Positions 47,819-58,539 of a DNA stretch of 64,000 bases are shown piece after piece. A program made the translations under genes and the position numbers. Each line of letters starts with the position of its first letter. Positions within the stretch are counted from its first letter, which is position 1. The stretch comes from Apostichopus japonicus. Its lineage: Eukaryota; Echinodermata; Holothuroidea; Aspidochirotida; Stichopodidae. The notes beneath the pieces were generated by a model, which ran no database searches, was not told the DNA's origin, and saw only the letters and a list, made by a program, of their open reading frames with translations. The stretch spans positions 25,226,668 to 25,290,667 of the forward strand of contig NC_092569.1 in the NCBI RefSeq assembly GCF_037975245.1, given 5' to 3'.

Positions 47819-48013
47819 TCATACCCAATTACAATGCTTAATGTACTCATCCAAAGCATTCTTAAACCCATTCACACTACTTGTATTAGACTTTAGAGAA
47901 AAAGTTATGCCGAATATTAATCCTACTTTGTAACTTCTGGAGTTTAAGACAATGACCTCTGGTACAACTACTTTTGGCAAACCTGAAAAGATCAGTGAAG
48001 CATAAATTGTCAT
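47819..48013 (-). pseudogene. Deleted C-terminal remnant of a LINE reverse transcriptase
   Basis: On the minus strand, one frame (about 47974-47880) reads TRGHCLKLQKLQSRINIRHN followed by FFSKV and a stop. A second frame then continues as SVNGFKNALDEYIKHC to 47819. Together they match the usual tail of CR1/jockey-type LINE proteins, in which an RGHxxKL...R...R.NFFS segment is followed by a WNxLP segment and then SVNxFKNxLD. The WNxLP part is missing and the frame is shifted, so this is an old, internally deleted copy. Confidence 0.55.
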
Positions 48014-48462
48014 TTTATGTGTAGGCCTACTTTATTTAATTGAAGGATCTATTAATGTAGGCCTGATGCTATAGTTGTGCGTCTGTAATCTAGCCTAGCC
48101 AGGACTGTGATGTGTGCTTTTCGTTTGTATGGCTAAAGTAGGACTAGTGTAGTAGTATGAGGCGTAAAATAAAACAAGTGTAATGACAGGTTTTCAGCTA
48201 GTTTTCTGTGCATTTCAGGTGTGAAGATAAACGTAAATGTCATTAAATAACGCATACTCTAATTCATTACCTGATATCCATTTTGTTCCTCGTATGCCTG
48301 TCAAAATCTGACATTCTGAGTCGCTTCGTTTGTTCGCAACGAGCACAGTGTGCAAAGCTGCTATATATTGTGTGTGGTGTTTTTCGTGTTTCGCGCAACT
48401 GGTAACGACAACTGGACCTATTTTGATGCCCATGGTTTGCGTGTGACGTCACAAATCGCCAG

Positions 48463-48492
48463 TTGGCCAAACTCTCTCTATATACGGCTCTG
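48463..48492. repeat. Inverted copy of a 30-bp dispersed repeat
   Basis: The 30 bp starting TTGGCCAAACTCTCTC are the exact reverse complement of 39604-39633. The flanks also share CTGCAGTCAGT-like sequence, so a longer diverged repeat is likely. Nothing shows what the element is. Confidence 0.8.
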
Positions 48493-48499
48493 CAGTCAG

Positions 48500-49450
48500 T
48501 GTTATTGTGCTGCCCCCCTTTGCGTCGGATATATGCGCCGACGGGCAAAACAGGTGTAACCTTTCTTTATGAATTCCCCACTTGTATCATGGAGGTAAAC
48601 CTCCATGCTTGTATTTATGTGTTAAAAGGACTATTCCTTAGCCAGGATAGCAATACTATAGCCGCAAAGGAGAAACTGGTAGGCGTTTTATACAGTGTTG
48701 TCTGACAACAAGTGTAACCGCTTGAAAACCTCCTCGGTTGCGTGATCCGAAATTAATAGGTAAATGGAATGGCCTAGGAAGTGTCCGAATCCTACCACAC
48801 TCCTGTGATTTGGCTCACAGGCTGGGAAATTTATAACGTTTAAACTCCGCTTCGAACACATATGACACAATTGAACAAAGCATGAACACGAGGGTTAGTA
48901 ACTCTTCTATCTTTATTTCCCCTCTGTTGTTAAATGTCAAATACTACCATAACAGCCTTAGTAGTTCCATAAATCTACTATTATCAATACCTTTATCCTG
49001 CCAATTGCTGTGTCGTGCAGCCGGTATAAAACCGTGAATCGTCCCAGACTTAACATCAACCCTGCTACTCCGAGAACCATTAGTAGCGCGCACAACATCA
49101 CCACACTGTTCCTTTCAGTGCCTTCAACACGTTACGTAACTTGACATATGGTTAACCTCATCAGCCGTGACCTTTCTTACATGAACTGACCGGGTGCACC
49201 CAACATAAAAAAAAACTGCTGTAAAAACAAGAAGAAATCTTCCAGAAGATTCAGTTCGATTTTTAAGGTAATGTTACTCTTATCTGTCATCCAGAATACT
49301 TACAAAAATGTATAGTCTTAAAACAGCTTGGTTGTGTCTGCATGCGACGTCTCGTTATACTGTTACCGCACGAATAACGGTAACGTACAGTTCGAAATTA
49401 CGTAACCGTAAACGAAATCTTTTTTCCAACAGCAACACCTTGTTGAGTGG
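48500..49450. other. Sequence downstream of the TPR gene (probable 3' UTR and intergenic)
   Basis: It contains a minus-strand AATAAA (48917-48912) that could end the TPR gene transcript about 535 bp after its stop. A palindromic GGAGGTAAACCTCC lies at about 48591-48604. No other gene is recognised. Confidence 0.45.
48912..48917 (-). terminator. Candidate polyadenylation signal for the TPR gene
   Basis: AATAAA on the minus strand lies about 535 bp beyond the TAA/TGA-terminated last exon. It is the first perfect copy I noticed downstream; transcript data are needed to confirm it. Confidence 0.3.
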
Positions 49451-49693
49451 TCATTCGTCAGCCCTTTTCCTATCGATAACACACATTTGTATTAAGTCAA
49501 CAACGAGGTCCATTACACCTTCACAACTTTCTGTCACGATATCTTCAGTTTGTAAAATAAGATCAGGTTTGTCTTCTATTTTGATAGTAAATGTTTCCCC
49601 TACTTCGAAGTTTGAGAGATCATGTTTTTCCAAGTTATTCAAGCTGTGTATGGCCCACAGCCATACATTTGCCTCATTATACATTGGTTGGAC
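49451..49693 (-). CDS. Last coding exon of the IFIT-like TPR gene
   Basis: Encodes 80 residues beginning VQPMYNEANVWLWAIHSLNN and ending in RKRADE before the stop. It is acidic, with a repeated pattern of short hydrophobic patches, and has no recognised domain. The acceptor ATATAG lies directly before GTC, in phase 0. The polypyrimidine tract is weak, which lowers certainty. Confidence 0.6.
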   Translation of the reverse strand, partial: VQPMYNEANVWLWAIHSLNNLEKHDLSNFEVGETFTIKIEDKPDLILQTEDIVTESCEGVMDLVVDLIQMCVIDRKRADE

Positions 49694-52600
49694 CTATATG
49701 GAGAAAAATCGAGAGCAACTCAGAATACATGTGACATGTGTAACATAGAACTAAAGAACTAGAAAGCTGTGCAATGTGACGATGGTTACTATGGCGGTGA
49801 CTTTTGATGATGACGACGCGACGATGATCCATCCATAAGATGGCATATGAGTGGAAGTTAAGATGGTTGTATCAACCAGAAAACTACCATATCTACTGAA
49901 AAGCCATTTGGCTAGGGTAACTTTAGGCACAAAATGTTAGGCACAAAATGATTTTATATACTCTTTGCACCGCTGAAAACAATAACAATTTTACTGTTGT
50001 TTCATATTGTATTTGTATACCACTTGTAACATTTTGAGTAATGTCAGCTTGAACCTCTGTTGCTCATGAATTTTAAGAGTCTGGACCAATGGATCTAACA
50101 TATACATACCTGACTAATAGGTCAGTTCCTTGGGTGCAGCACAAACATAATATATAAACCATAAATATACCACGACATGTCTACAATGCATTACACGTTT
50201 GTCAATAATAAATGTTGAATGTCATAAAATGACGTTCTGATTTTACAGAGCATGTTTTGATTGAGTTTTTGAATAACATCAACATGTAAGCCTGCACCAA
50301 TGAACCTTTGCGTCATCGTCAAGGAAGTCTTAAAGAGATATTCAATAGACATTGTATTTGTTTGTTGAAGGTCAGCCTTGTCTTATTTGTGTAGCAAGTG
50401 CCGCATTTGAAATAAAAATTACCTCAACAATCCTCTTCAAAAGTCCATCGGGTAGGTTTTCCTTAGGAAGTTCACGAAATATGCTCTTCGCCCATTTCTC
50501 TATCTCACGCTGGCATTTATCCTTGTCGATCTTGTCGGCTCTCGTGATTTTGAACATAGTATTATATATTTTTTTTTCCATAAGACCACTCTGCAAGGAC
50601 AGTCAAGTAAAATTTGAAGGAGATTTTTTTACCTTGGGAAGTGCTTTGTTTTATTGTACTGAGAGTAGCATCACTTCTTAAAATCAGTTCCAGAGTGTGG
50701 ATGCATGCGTACTGTAAATGCAAAATGAGGTTTGCAGCAGTTTGTAATAATAATTAGCGCAAGTTGTATTCGTTTCATTGTGTAGGATCATCAATATGCC
50801 TTCAAACTAAAGTCGAAATGGTATAGCCCACTATCGCGGAGGCATGTAACTTTGTGGTTTGTGCATGGTAAGAATGCATTTATTGCAATGCCGCCCTATA
50901 TTTATCATATGACCAAGAGCTTGGTCAGCCTAATCGAAAGTTTAAACCTCTTATATTAATATGATATATTTTATCCAGTTAAAAAAATGCTCAGAAGCGC
51001 TGCAGGAGCAAAGTACCCAAAATGGATACAACAGTTATTAAACAAATGGATATGCATTCATGAATAAGAAAGTCTTGAGTTCTTCCTAGAAAGTTGATAT
51101 ATGCTGGATTGTTTTCAGATGTAAGTGGGGACTGTTTCAGAGATATACTAGACCTAGACTTGTTTTGCTAAGAGAATATCGTTTGGCAGTAGGCTATGTT
51201 CGACAGAAGCAACACGAATGACCGAAGACATTTCTTTCAACCTTAAAAATCGATTTAATTGTCACCCGTAGCATTCGCCATTTTGTTTGAATTCCGGCAG
51301 TTCCCGCTTGTTTCGTGACGTAGGCCAGCCAAATATCGTATTTCAACATATTCATTTCCTATGCGCTGGTCACGATAACTAAGGCAATATGTAGTCAAAA
51401 TTTTCTTCCGAAACACTTCCGGGCTCGCATTTCTTGAACGAACGAGAACATGCATTTGAACTTGATGCTATCAAATTGAGCCTGAATACACAGTGGAGGA
51501 ACTGAGACAACGAGACCTAGAGCTTGCTAAGCAGATCGCATCTGTGGCCGACACTGGCAGTTACTTTATGATGCCAGTACTACGAACAGTAGTAACAGTT
51601 CTGCGACGGAGGGGCAAACCTGGTGCTCTAGTGCCATTTGTACGTTCTCTTTTCTCTTGAAACCTTTCCCCGTCAGGAATAACATAATATCGTTTACCCT
51701 TCCATGCTCCTTCCTCCCCTATCCCGTTGGGGGTTTAAGCCCCCCCCCCCCTTGAGTTTTCTTAATTAAAAAAGAACCTTCTTTTGTACCTAGTGCCCTC
51801 CTGTTTCGCAGGATCCACGCAGAGCGCGCATAGATCTACCCAGGATAGAGTTGAAGATTGTTATTTGAGTGATTTGACCCAAATTTCTGATCCTGAAATT
51901 CGAACTCCATTCAAAGTAGGTAATATGTATTGGCTGTATCCCTCCATGCAAATTGGTAATTCCTGGTGATTTAGATAATAGAGATGAACCGCACTATTTA
52001 GCGTTTAAGCCACGTCCTGAGAGTAATATTTTCAAACCTGGAGATGGACACACCCTCCCCTTGACCTTTCCCATAGAACGGCCATCAATAATTGTCCAAG
52101 CATCAACAAACCTACACATTTTACCATTCCAGTCATTTTAATTTTGCTGAGAGTGAACACGAAAACTCTACTTAAATATCATTAGGGGTTCTGTTGCCCA
52201 GTGTCCTTGCAGTTATGACTGTTGGGGGTCTCTGCAGAGACACTGATGCTGCCACTTTGGCTGCTATTGTGAAATTTCCTGCGCTCCGCGCCAACCGATG
52301 GTGGCGCTTCGCTTTATAGTTACTACCGTCACTTTAATTTTGCTGAGAGTGTACACAGAAACCCGACTGATCTAAACAGCTAGGTGTCATTTTTGCTAGT
52401 AAGTGTTATAAGCTGGCCTGCCTTATCGCAATATAGTTCCCGGCCAACAAATGGTGGGTCCTGCTTTGTTGTCAAACTGTCTGCAACGTTATAATATGTT
52501 ATGTTTTCTACTGCCCACTCCTGCACAGATGCTAGACAATGTTTCGCAAGTCAACACCACTGTTGTATTACCCCCCCCCCACCCCACAAAGTCGTGAACC

Positions 52601-55600
52601 CCTCTAGGCCCCTCCAGACACACCTACACTCAGTTGGAAAAATTCTATTCAGTTGGAATTTTGGAGTTTCTTCACCCCTAATCATATGATCCTAGCTACG
52701 TCCCTGGTTAGTTGTCCACAGATGATTGTGCAACATTATGGGTAGGTTTAAAAGTAAAGTTAACGAGAAATGTGATTTTTAATATTCGGAACAAATAATG
52801 GGCTTTAAACCGTCAAAAGTTGGACTGACGGGTATTGTAGGCCGCGACGTAGAATCACCTACAAATGCAAAGATCCACGGGAGATGCGATGAGGTAGAAC
52901 ATGATGTGTGACGGGTGACAATCTTCGAAAAGGTTATGGGTGAACAAAGCTATTGGGAAATTTTTGGTTCTCAGTCCAAAGTGTACATTGGGTTGATCAT
53001 TCTCATGCTCTGGAAGTGCCATTTCCAGGGATCTGGTGGTATCAAAACCCCCCAAAAATCACAACGGTGGTGCTTCGCTTGGATAGTAATTCGCGCCACC
53101 AAGATTAGAATATCGGATACGCGCCTGATCAAATCCCTCCCTTGGCAAAAACCTGGATCCGCCCCTGTATGAGGTAAAGGAGTGACAATTACATGGATCG
53201 CAACATTTCAAAATTTGCTCAAATACGCCGAACCCTGCTTGCAATGAAATCTCTTTTAGGGACCTATTTGGTAATGCTGGCCCGGGCCCCCTCAATTTCG
53301 TTCTACACCACTGCTCCTACTGCTGTGCCTTTGCTTGAACTTGCCACAATCTTGTGATACCATGGTCGAACGTGAAAGGAACCGACCCATTGGAACCCGT
53401 ACCAATGTAATTTACTTATGTGTAACCATGCAATTTTGTTCTTACCTTGCAAACTGAAATGCAATTATCCAGCATATTTCTTGCAACTCGAATTACATTA
53501 GACAGTGCTTTCTTGTATGCTGTCTCCCATGTATTACTTTTCTTACTTCGAAGAAGCTCTAGTTCGTACTTCAACCGATTCTCGCGTAACTCTATTACTT
53601 GTTCGGTAATACTGGAGATGCTTTCACTTACGGAATCCGGCGTAATTATAATGCCATATCCAATGACTTCATTGATTGCAGTTTGAATGAAGTCCTTCTT
53701 AGCTTTTATGTCGCTTATCACATTTGAACCATTTTGACAAGTAACAGTGAAATTGGTGTGCAATGGAATTTCAACTTCACAAACAACTTGGATTTCTGCC
53801 AGTGTCTTAGGAATATTGCAGTCAGCCTTGAAAAAGTAGTCTTTCAAAACCTGTAAAGATGAAATATAAATATAACAAGCTTCTAGGCTGCCTCTTTGAA
53901 TTGCCAACTTTAGCTGTTGCCACGTTTCACTACCAGGCACTAAGTTGGTGATATCGGATGTAAGACCCAATGATGAAGACGACGCCTTTGCCTTTGCCAA
54001 ATGAACATCGGCGTACAGTTCGTGGGAACGGTTATGTTCACCAATTGCCCTTAATTTGCCAGCAAAGAGGAATACCTTTCTCAAGAGTTTCCCCGCCAAT
54101 GTAGTGTACCCATCTAGTACCCTAACCTCCTTTGCCTTTAGTAAATAACATTTGCCAAGACCGAAGATGACGTCTGCCTGGCGGATTTCACCATTAGCTT
54201 CGTAATCTTCATACAAATCAGTGTACAGTTCCATAGCATCATTTATTCTGTGTAGCATCAGGTGTGCCTTGGCGATCTGGAGTCCGGTATCTCGTCTCAT
54301 ATTGACATCTATGTTTGGATCAAAGCTTAGTTTTTCTACTTTTCTTAGACACTTATCGATATCGTTGTCTATAGAGCCACGTGGAACCTGTAGAACACTG
54401 TCGGTGTCATCTGTTAAGGCCACAGCAAGCTCAATGAGCCTGTGTAAATGCTTATTGATGTCTGGTGGATCAAAGATATCAACTTGAAGAGCAGCTGCAA
54501 GGGCCATGAACTCACTGCCCATGTGATGAGGCTTGTCTTTAAAGTCATCCGCAAAAAGATCCCTAAATGAATTACGCGCTGTTCTTTTTCTACCCAGCAA
54601 AGCGTTCATTTCGGCGATTCTTACTCTAGAAGGATAATGACAATTGTCTAACTCCTTTGCTCTCTCAAAATGATATAATGCTGCCCTCTGAAAAGAGAGA
54701 ACATCATTGGTATCACATGCTGTTTTACGATAAAGACAGCCAAGTTGAAAATGGACCTCTGCTATGTTGACTCTACCAACCAATTCCAGGAGCATCGTTT
54801 CTGCTATTGGAAATGGCCCCTTTACCTTATAAAACTTTGCTGCTAAAATACAAATGGAACGATTTTCACTGTCTCCATTTAATGCTGTTTTAATTTCCTC
54901 CGCTGCTCGTCTGGAATATCTGTCCAAGTTATGTAAAACCTGTCCATAATATGCCCTGGCAAGATGAAATTGTGGATTGATCAATAATACGATCTCCAGT
55001 AATCGTTCTTCTTCCTCAAATATGCTTCGAATATCTCTCGGTAAGGGAAAGTTCCAACCTACTAATCCCCGTTGATGTCGGGCTTTTCTCCCAACCATCA
55101 GTGCCTTACCAAACAGCCACTGGTCATTTAGAGAATACTCCTTTAGTGCATCCTGATACAAAGACAGCGCTTCCTCTCTCCATCTTGGTCCTAGCCTGGA
55201 AAGTATGTAAGCACGAACAACATCAACGTACGCCTTATGTTTAGGGAATTGGGTTTTATCCTTTTCCAGTGCTTCTAAATTTGCCTGAAATTCTGCATCT
55301 GCACTAACCCACATGCGAAATGTGTTAATGACGATCCCGTATCCAATTTGTGCGTTCCGAGAATTAGGGAATAAACTCATAACTTTATCCTCGGCCTGTT
55401 GAAGGAACTCCAGCGCTTCGTTTGAGTTGTTTGGCGTTTTGTTGTATAGCATTCCTTTTCCTTCTGGGTTGGCCAGAAATGCTCGATAAATGAGAGCCTC
55501 AACTACCATCAACTTTTTAACATTGTCATCTGTGTCAATGGTTAGTTTCAATTTCGCGAGATCAAGGTCAGAGATATCCTGAAGACCCCATCCTGGATGT

Positions 55601-55641
55601 AATGGACATGGATTGTCCTTCCACCAGTTTGGATCACCCAT
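49451..55641 (-). CDS. IFIT-like tetratricopeptide-repeat protein, three exons, ~868 residues
   Basis: Exons on the minus strand: 55641-53446 (732 codons), 50590-50423 (56 codons) and 49693-49451 (80 codons plus stop). The donors read GCAAG|GTAAGA and GTTGAG|GTAATT. The acceptors read CTTGCAG|AGTGG and ATATAG|GTCCAA. All junctions are phase 0 and keep the frame. The main exon is preceded by a good acceptor (TTTGTGTTCACAG, exon from 55661), so a 5' exon probably lies upstream; ATG 55641 (MGDPNWWKDNPCPLHPGWG) is the first in the exon. The first ~500 residues consist of helical TPR-type repeats and resemble vertebrate IFIT proteins, for example AAKFYKVKG, FQLGCLYRKT and ALYHFERAKELD spaced as in IFITs. 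As in vertebrate IFIT genes, one exon holds most of the coding sequence. IFITs bind foreign RNA in vertebrates; an immune role here is inference. About 370 further residues have no recognised domain, and the protein is nearly twice the usual IFIT length. Confidence 0.75.
49694..50422 (-). other. Intron 2 of the TPR gene
   Basis: 729 bp between a GTAATT donor and an ATATAG acceptor. AT-rich, with no recognised element or coding sequence. Confidence 0.55.
50423..50590 (-). CDS. Second coding exon of the IFIT-like TPR gene
   Basis: 168 bp, exactly 56 codons, bounded by a CTTGCAG acceptor and a GAG|GTAATT donor and in phase 0 with both neighbours. It encodes a charged segment containing DKCQREIEKWAKSIFREL, which looks helical. 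The open frame is free of stops and the boundaries agree with the flanking exons, which is the main support. Confidence 0.65.
50591..53445 (-). other. Intron 1 of the TPR gene, with degenerate transposon fragments
   Basis: 2,855 bp. C-runs at about 51740 and 52571, the core CGCTCCGCGCCAACCGATGG near 52281, a CTAGCTACGTCCCTGG element-like end near 52692, a GGTGGTGCTTCGCTTGG segment near 53066 and a TGGATCCGCCCCTG end near 53154 all look like debris of hAT-type miniature elements. None shows both ends with a target duplication. Confidence 0.5.
51466..51660 (+). pseudogene. Exon-like open frame on the opposite strand inside intron 1 (doubtful)
   Basis: A 64-codon frame opens after a TGA. It reads VEELRQRDLELAKQIASVAD and then TGSYFMMPVLRTVVTVLRRR, with protein-like composition. 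ACACAG at 51488-51493 and TTT|GTACGT at 51637-51645 could serve as splice sites, giving an exon of about 146 bp. I do not recognise the family, and no partner exons are visible. It may be a fragment of another gene, a pseudogene, or chance. Confidence 0.2.
53446..55641 (-). CDS. Main coding exon of the IFIT-like TPR gene
   Basis: This exon codes for 732 residues. An early Trp/Pro/Cys-rich segment precedes TPR-like helices from about residue 35 to 500. Later parts (about 590-732) are mixed, with an ISDIKAKKDFIQTAINEVIG segment and then a basic, helical stretch rich in Glu, Leu and Lys. The frame runs nine codons past the donor at 53446 before a stop in the intron, so the stop at 53416 is not expected to be used if the donor is spliced. 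If unspliced, the protein would end there. Confidence 0.85.
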
Positions 55642-55661
55642 GATAGTACTTGTGTGATTAG

Positions 55662-55932
55662 CTGTGAACACAAAAAAATAGAATTGTCATCATATTCCAA
55701 CCTGAAAATTATCACGATGTAAGTCAAGGGTGCAGTTTGAAAGCAACATTTAGTATGATTCATGTGAAAATGCATTGTTTTCGAATCTATTATGTATCAT
55801 GACGTCAGTTAATATTGTTAACACATACTTGTTTATACAATGTCCCATCATAGGACACCTTTCTTCCAAGTTTGAAGAATAGCGACCATTTTTAATGACA
55901 CGTTTATATAACGTATACCATTAACGAAAATT
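55662..55932. other. Upstream intron or promoter region of the TPR gene
   Basis: It includes the polypyrimidine tract and AG of the acceptor before the main exon. Any 5' exon or promoter was not identified; no TATA box or interferon-type response element stands out. Confidence 0.4.
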
Positions 55933-56451
55933 CTACGTATACCATCTCGACAAGATGACAAAATTCAGAAAATTGTCGTTTTGACGAGATAACGGATCTC
56001 GTCAATGCAAATGTCGAGATGGTAGTAAGTGTGCAACTCGTCAATTTGCAGAAAATTGTTGCATTGACGAGATCCGTTATCTCGTCGAAACGTCAATTTT
56101 CTGAATTTTGTCAACTTGTCGAGATGATAGTAAGTGTGCAACTCGTCAATTTGCAGAAAATTGTTGCATTGACGAGATCCGTTATCTCGTCAAAACGTCA
56201 ATTTTCTGAATTGTGTCAACTTGTCGAGATAATAGTAAGTGTGCAACTCGTCAATTTGCAGAAAATTGTTGCATTGACGAGATCCGTTATCTCGTCAAAA
56301 CGTCAATTTTCTGAATTTTGTCAACTTGTCGAGATGGTAGTAAGTGTGCAACTCGTCAATTTGCAGAAAAATGCTGCATTGACGAGATCCGTTATCTCGT
56401 CAAAACGTCAATTTTCTGATTTTTGTCATCTTGTCGAGATGGTATACGTAG
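55933..56451 (+). mobile_element. Miniature inverted-repeat element with a 105-bp tandem core
   Basis: The outer arms (about 55933-56009 and 56375-56451) are about 76-bp inverted repeats with few mismatches, starting CTACGTATACCATCTCGAC. Between and overlapping them a 105-bp unit (AGTAAGTGTGCAACTCGTC...) is repeated, with starts at 56024, 56129, 56234 and 56339 and a fifth partial copy at 56450. The unit itself contains the palindromic GACGAGATCCGTTATCTCGTC motif. There is no transposase. Because 105 is divisible by three, a 179-codon frame runs through the tandem copies, but it repeats 35 residues and I treat it as incidental. Confidence 0.75.
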
Positions 56452-56938
56452 TAAGTGTGCAACTCGTCAATTTGCAGATAATTGTCGTTTTGTCAAGTTG
56501 TAACGCGTCAATGCAATGTCTCTTCTACGCTTCCGTACATACCAAACAGATTGCATGACAAACTGTGGCAAATCGGGTATTGTATCAACGATGTAGGGTA
56601 CAGATGATCACTCTAGTTAGCTGACGTTTATGTTATTTCCACATAGGTATCATTAACGATAAAACAGATCACTGAAAAAGTCATCGATAATTCTCTTTAA
56701 AAATCTGAATAGACTATGCTTTTTCTGTCAGTATTCAAAGATGATCAGCATGATATCTGACTTGCCTGGGAGTGTAACAACCCCCCCCCCCCCCCCCAAT
56801 CCACAAAAAGATGTTATCATTCCCCCTCTGGGCCATTCTTTTGCACTTTCTAAGGCTCACTCAAACAGTCTAGCGAAGGTTAATTCGCATATTCTGATGA
56901 CTGTCTGCGAACTTATCGACGAATTTCGCGCCCTATTA
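56452..56938. other. Spacer, nothing recognised apart from a C-run
   Basis: It begins with a partial fifth copy of the 105-bp unit, and a long C-run lies at about 56780-56797. No gene is seen. Confidence 0.5.
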
Positions 56939-57458
56939 AGGTGACCATATTTTCGTGACTGAAATCGGGGACATTTTTTGCGTGACTGATATGGGGGAGG
57001 GGGTGGAACATTTTCAAGTGCCTAAGGTGCTTAGATGTAAAATGGTGATACTTTGAAGCACTTTTTAAATCAAATTTATTTTCAAAATGTAACTTTTTCT
57101 TAAATGAAATCCACTTACTTTACGTGGTTCTTTGAGAGCTTGTGATTTGCTCATGCTCACACTATAAGTGTCGTTGTGTCGCCGTAGTTGCCATTTAAAC
57201 GGTCGAAAGAGTGCTAGGCTAGATCGATCTAGCATATTTTTAACAGTGTTTCCACTTTACACTGGCTCACCTGAAATACTGGTTATAAGTTTTGTTCTGC
57301 GGCTGCACACTTGACTAAATTTTGTTTTTACAATTATTTTACTAATAATGTGGGATCTTTTCGAAATTCCTGAACATTTTGACGAATCGGGGACATTTTC
57401 GGGGACAGCACACTGTTATCGGGGACTGTCCCCGAAAATCGAGGACGTCTGGTCACCT
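56939..57458 (+). mobile_element. Non-autonomous DNA element with AGGTGACCA ends
   Basis: It starts AGGTGACCATATTTTCG and ends with the reverse complement of AGGTGACCAGACGTCC. Subterminal GGGGACA and TCCCCGA motifs (57388-57435) recur near the ends. The core is AT-rich without a coding frame. No convincing target duplication remains, so the assignment to a superfamily is open. Confidence 0.5.
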
Positions 57459-58241
57459 CGAGCCTATGAGCTCACTACGGAAACACAAACGTATATAGAA
57501 TACTAGGCTGTTCTGTGTTGAATGTACCTAACCCAAGAAACACATCGCGATTGGTCGCGTAGACGTAGCAAAACATAACAATGTTGTAAGTTTCAGTCAA
57601 AATGCAAATTGTTTCTAAATACTGTGATATTCATTCTGCCATACACGTCACTCACGTGTGAATCATTTCGGAACACAATCCAGGGATCAGGGATAACCAT
57701 GTGAACATAAACTGAACGTAGCCTCCGCTTGTGCACCCAAGCCGAAAAGGTGTGAGCTTATATTTGTTCTTAACGTGTAGCATATTATGCATTTATATGC
57801 CAGAGTGTTATAACACACTAACACGTGTTATGTTTTGGGAGCATGCGAGAGCTAGATATGTTAAAGATACAATACAGTACATCGTAGTGGTATTATAGAT
57901 TAGCTATACATGAGCCAGCAACACGATTTTGTTTTCCAGCTCGTTTCTATTGGTAAACGCTGTACTGTGTACGAAGGTTACCATTGAAACTAGGCATGTG
58001 TAGACTCCAATGGACAGTCGTTATCATCACATGCATCTTGTTTACGTGATTTTTTTTTAACACAGGCCGCAATAAAATGTGCCTCTAGCATAACACGTGT
58101 TATCATGTTATAACACAGAATATATTCAAGTCGAAAACGCTATTATAAGCAACTGTACAATTCGGTTCGGCTGGCTTGTCAGTGCCGCGGAGACCGGTTA
58201 ATTAAATTGCCAACCCGTTTCCACATTTGACAATACAGAGA
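57459..58241. other. Intergenic sequence with clustered TAACACGTGTTA palindromes
   Basis: TAACACGTGTTA at 57819-57830 and ATAACACGTGTTAT at 58090-58103 are perfect palindromes centred on the E-box CACGTG. GTGTTATAACAC (57805-57816) and TGTTATAACACA (about 58106) lie beside them. No gene is recognised. Confidence 0.55.
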
Positions 58242-58539
58242 CAGTGGCGTTTTTTGCGCTGCTGCTTGGGTCAAATTCTTTTTCAAGGCAATGTTCCCAT
58301 GGAAGTGATTTTTATTTTGGCCACCAAATTTCGCAGATTGAGAATTAAGTAAAAGGTAAACAATAAAAATTGCATAAAAACCATGGTAATATGCACATTG
58401 GCCCAGCAATATATTTTGTGTGCATTAAAGTTTTTTTTTTCTCAGTCAATAATTCCATTTGGAGGGTAAGTGGGGGGGGGGCGAGCATTTCAACTAGGGG
58501 GGCCCGCCCCTGCCCCTGCCCCCGCTGGCTACGCCACTG
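58242..58539 (+). mobile_element. Possible hAT-like miniature element (weak)
   Basis: CAGTGGCGT at 58242 and the reverse complement of the right end, CAGTGGCGTAGCC, share nine bases, and a G-rich and C-rich subterminal zone precedes the right end. The 8-bp flanks (TACAGAGA and TGAACCCT) do not match, so either the left end is elsewhere or the element is old. Confidence 0.3.

Noticed and set aside
49308-49748. 146-codon plus-strand frame
   Set aside because: It is antisense to the last exon of the TPR gene, which has better splice and protein support.
56019-56558. 179-codon plus-strand frame as a repeat protein
   Set aside because: It is four to five copies of a 105-bp inverted-repeat element unit, open only because 105 is divisible by three.
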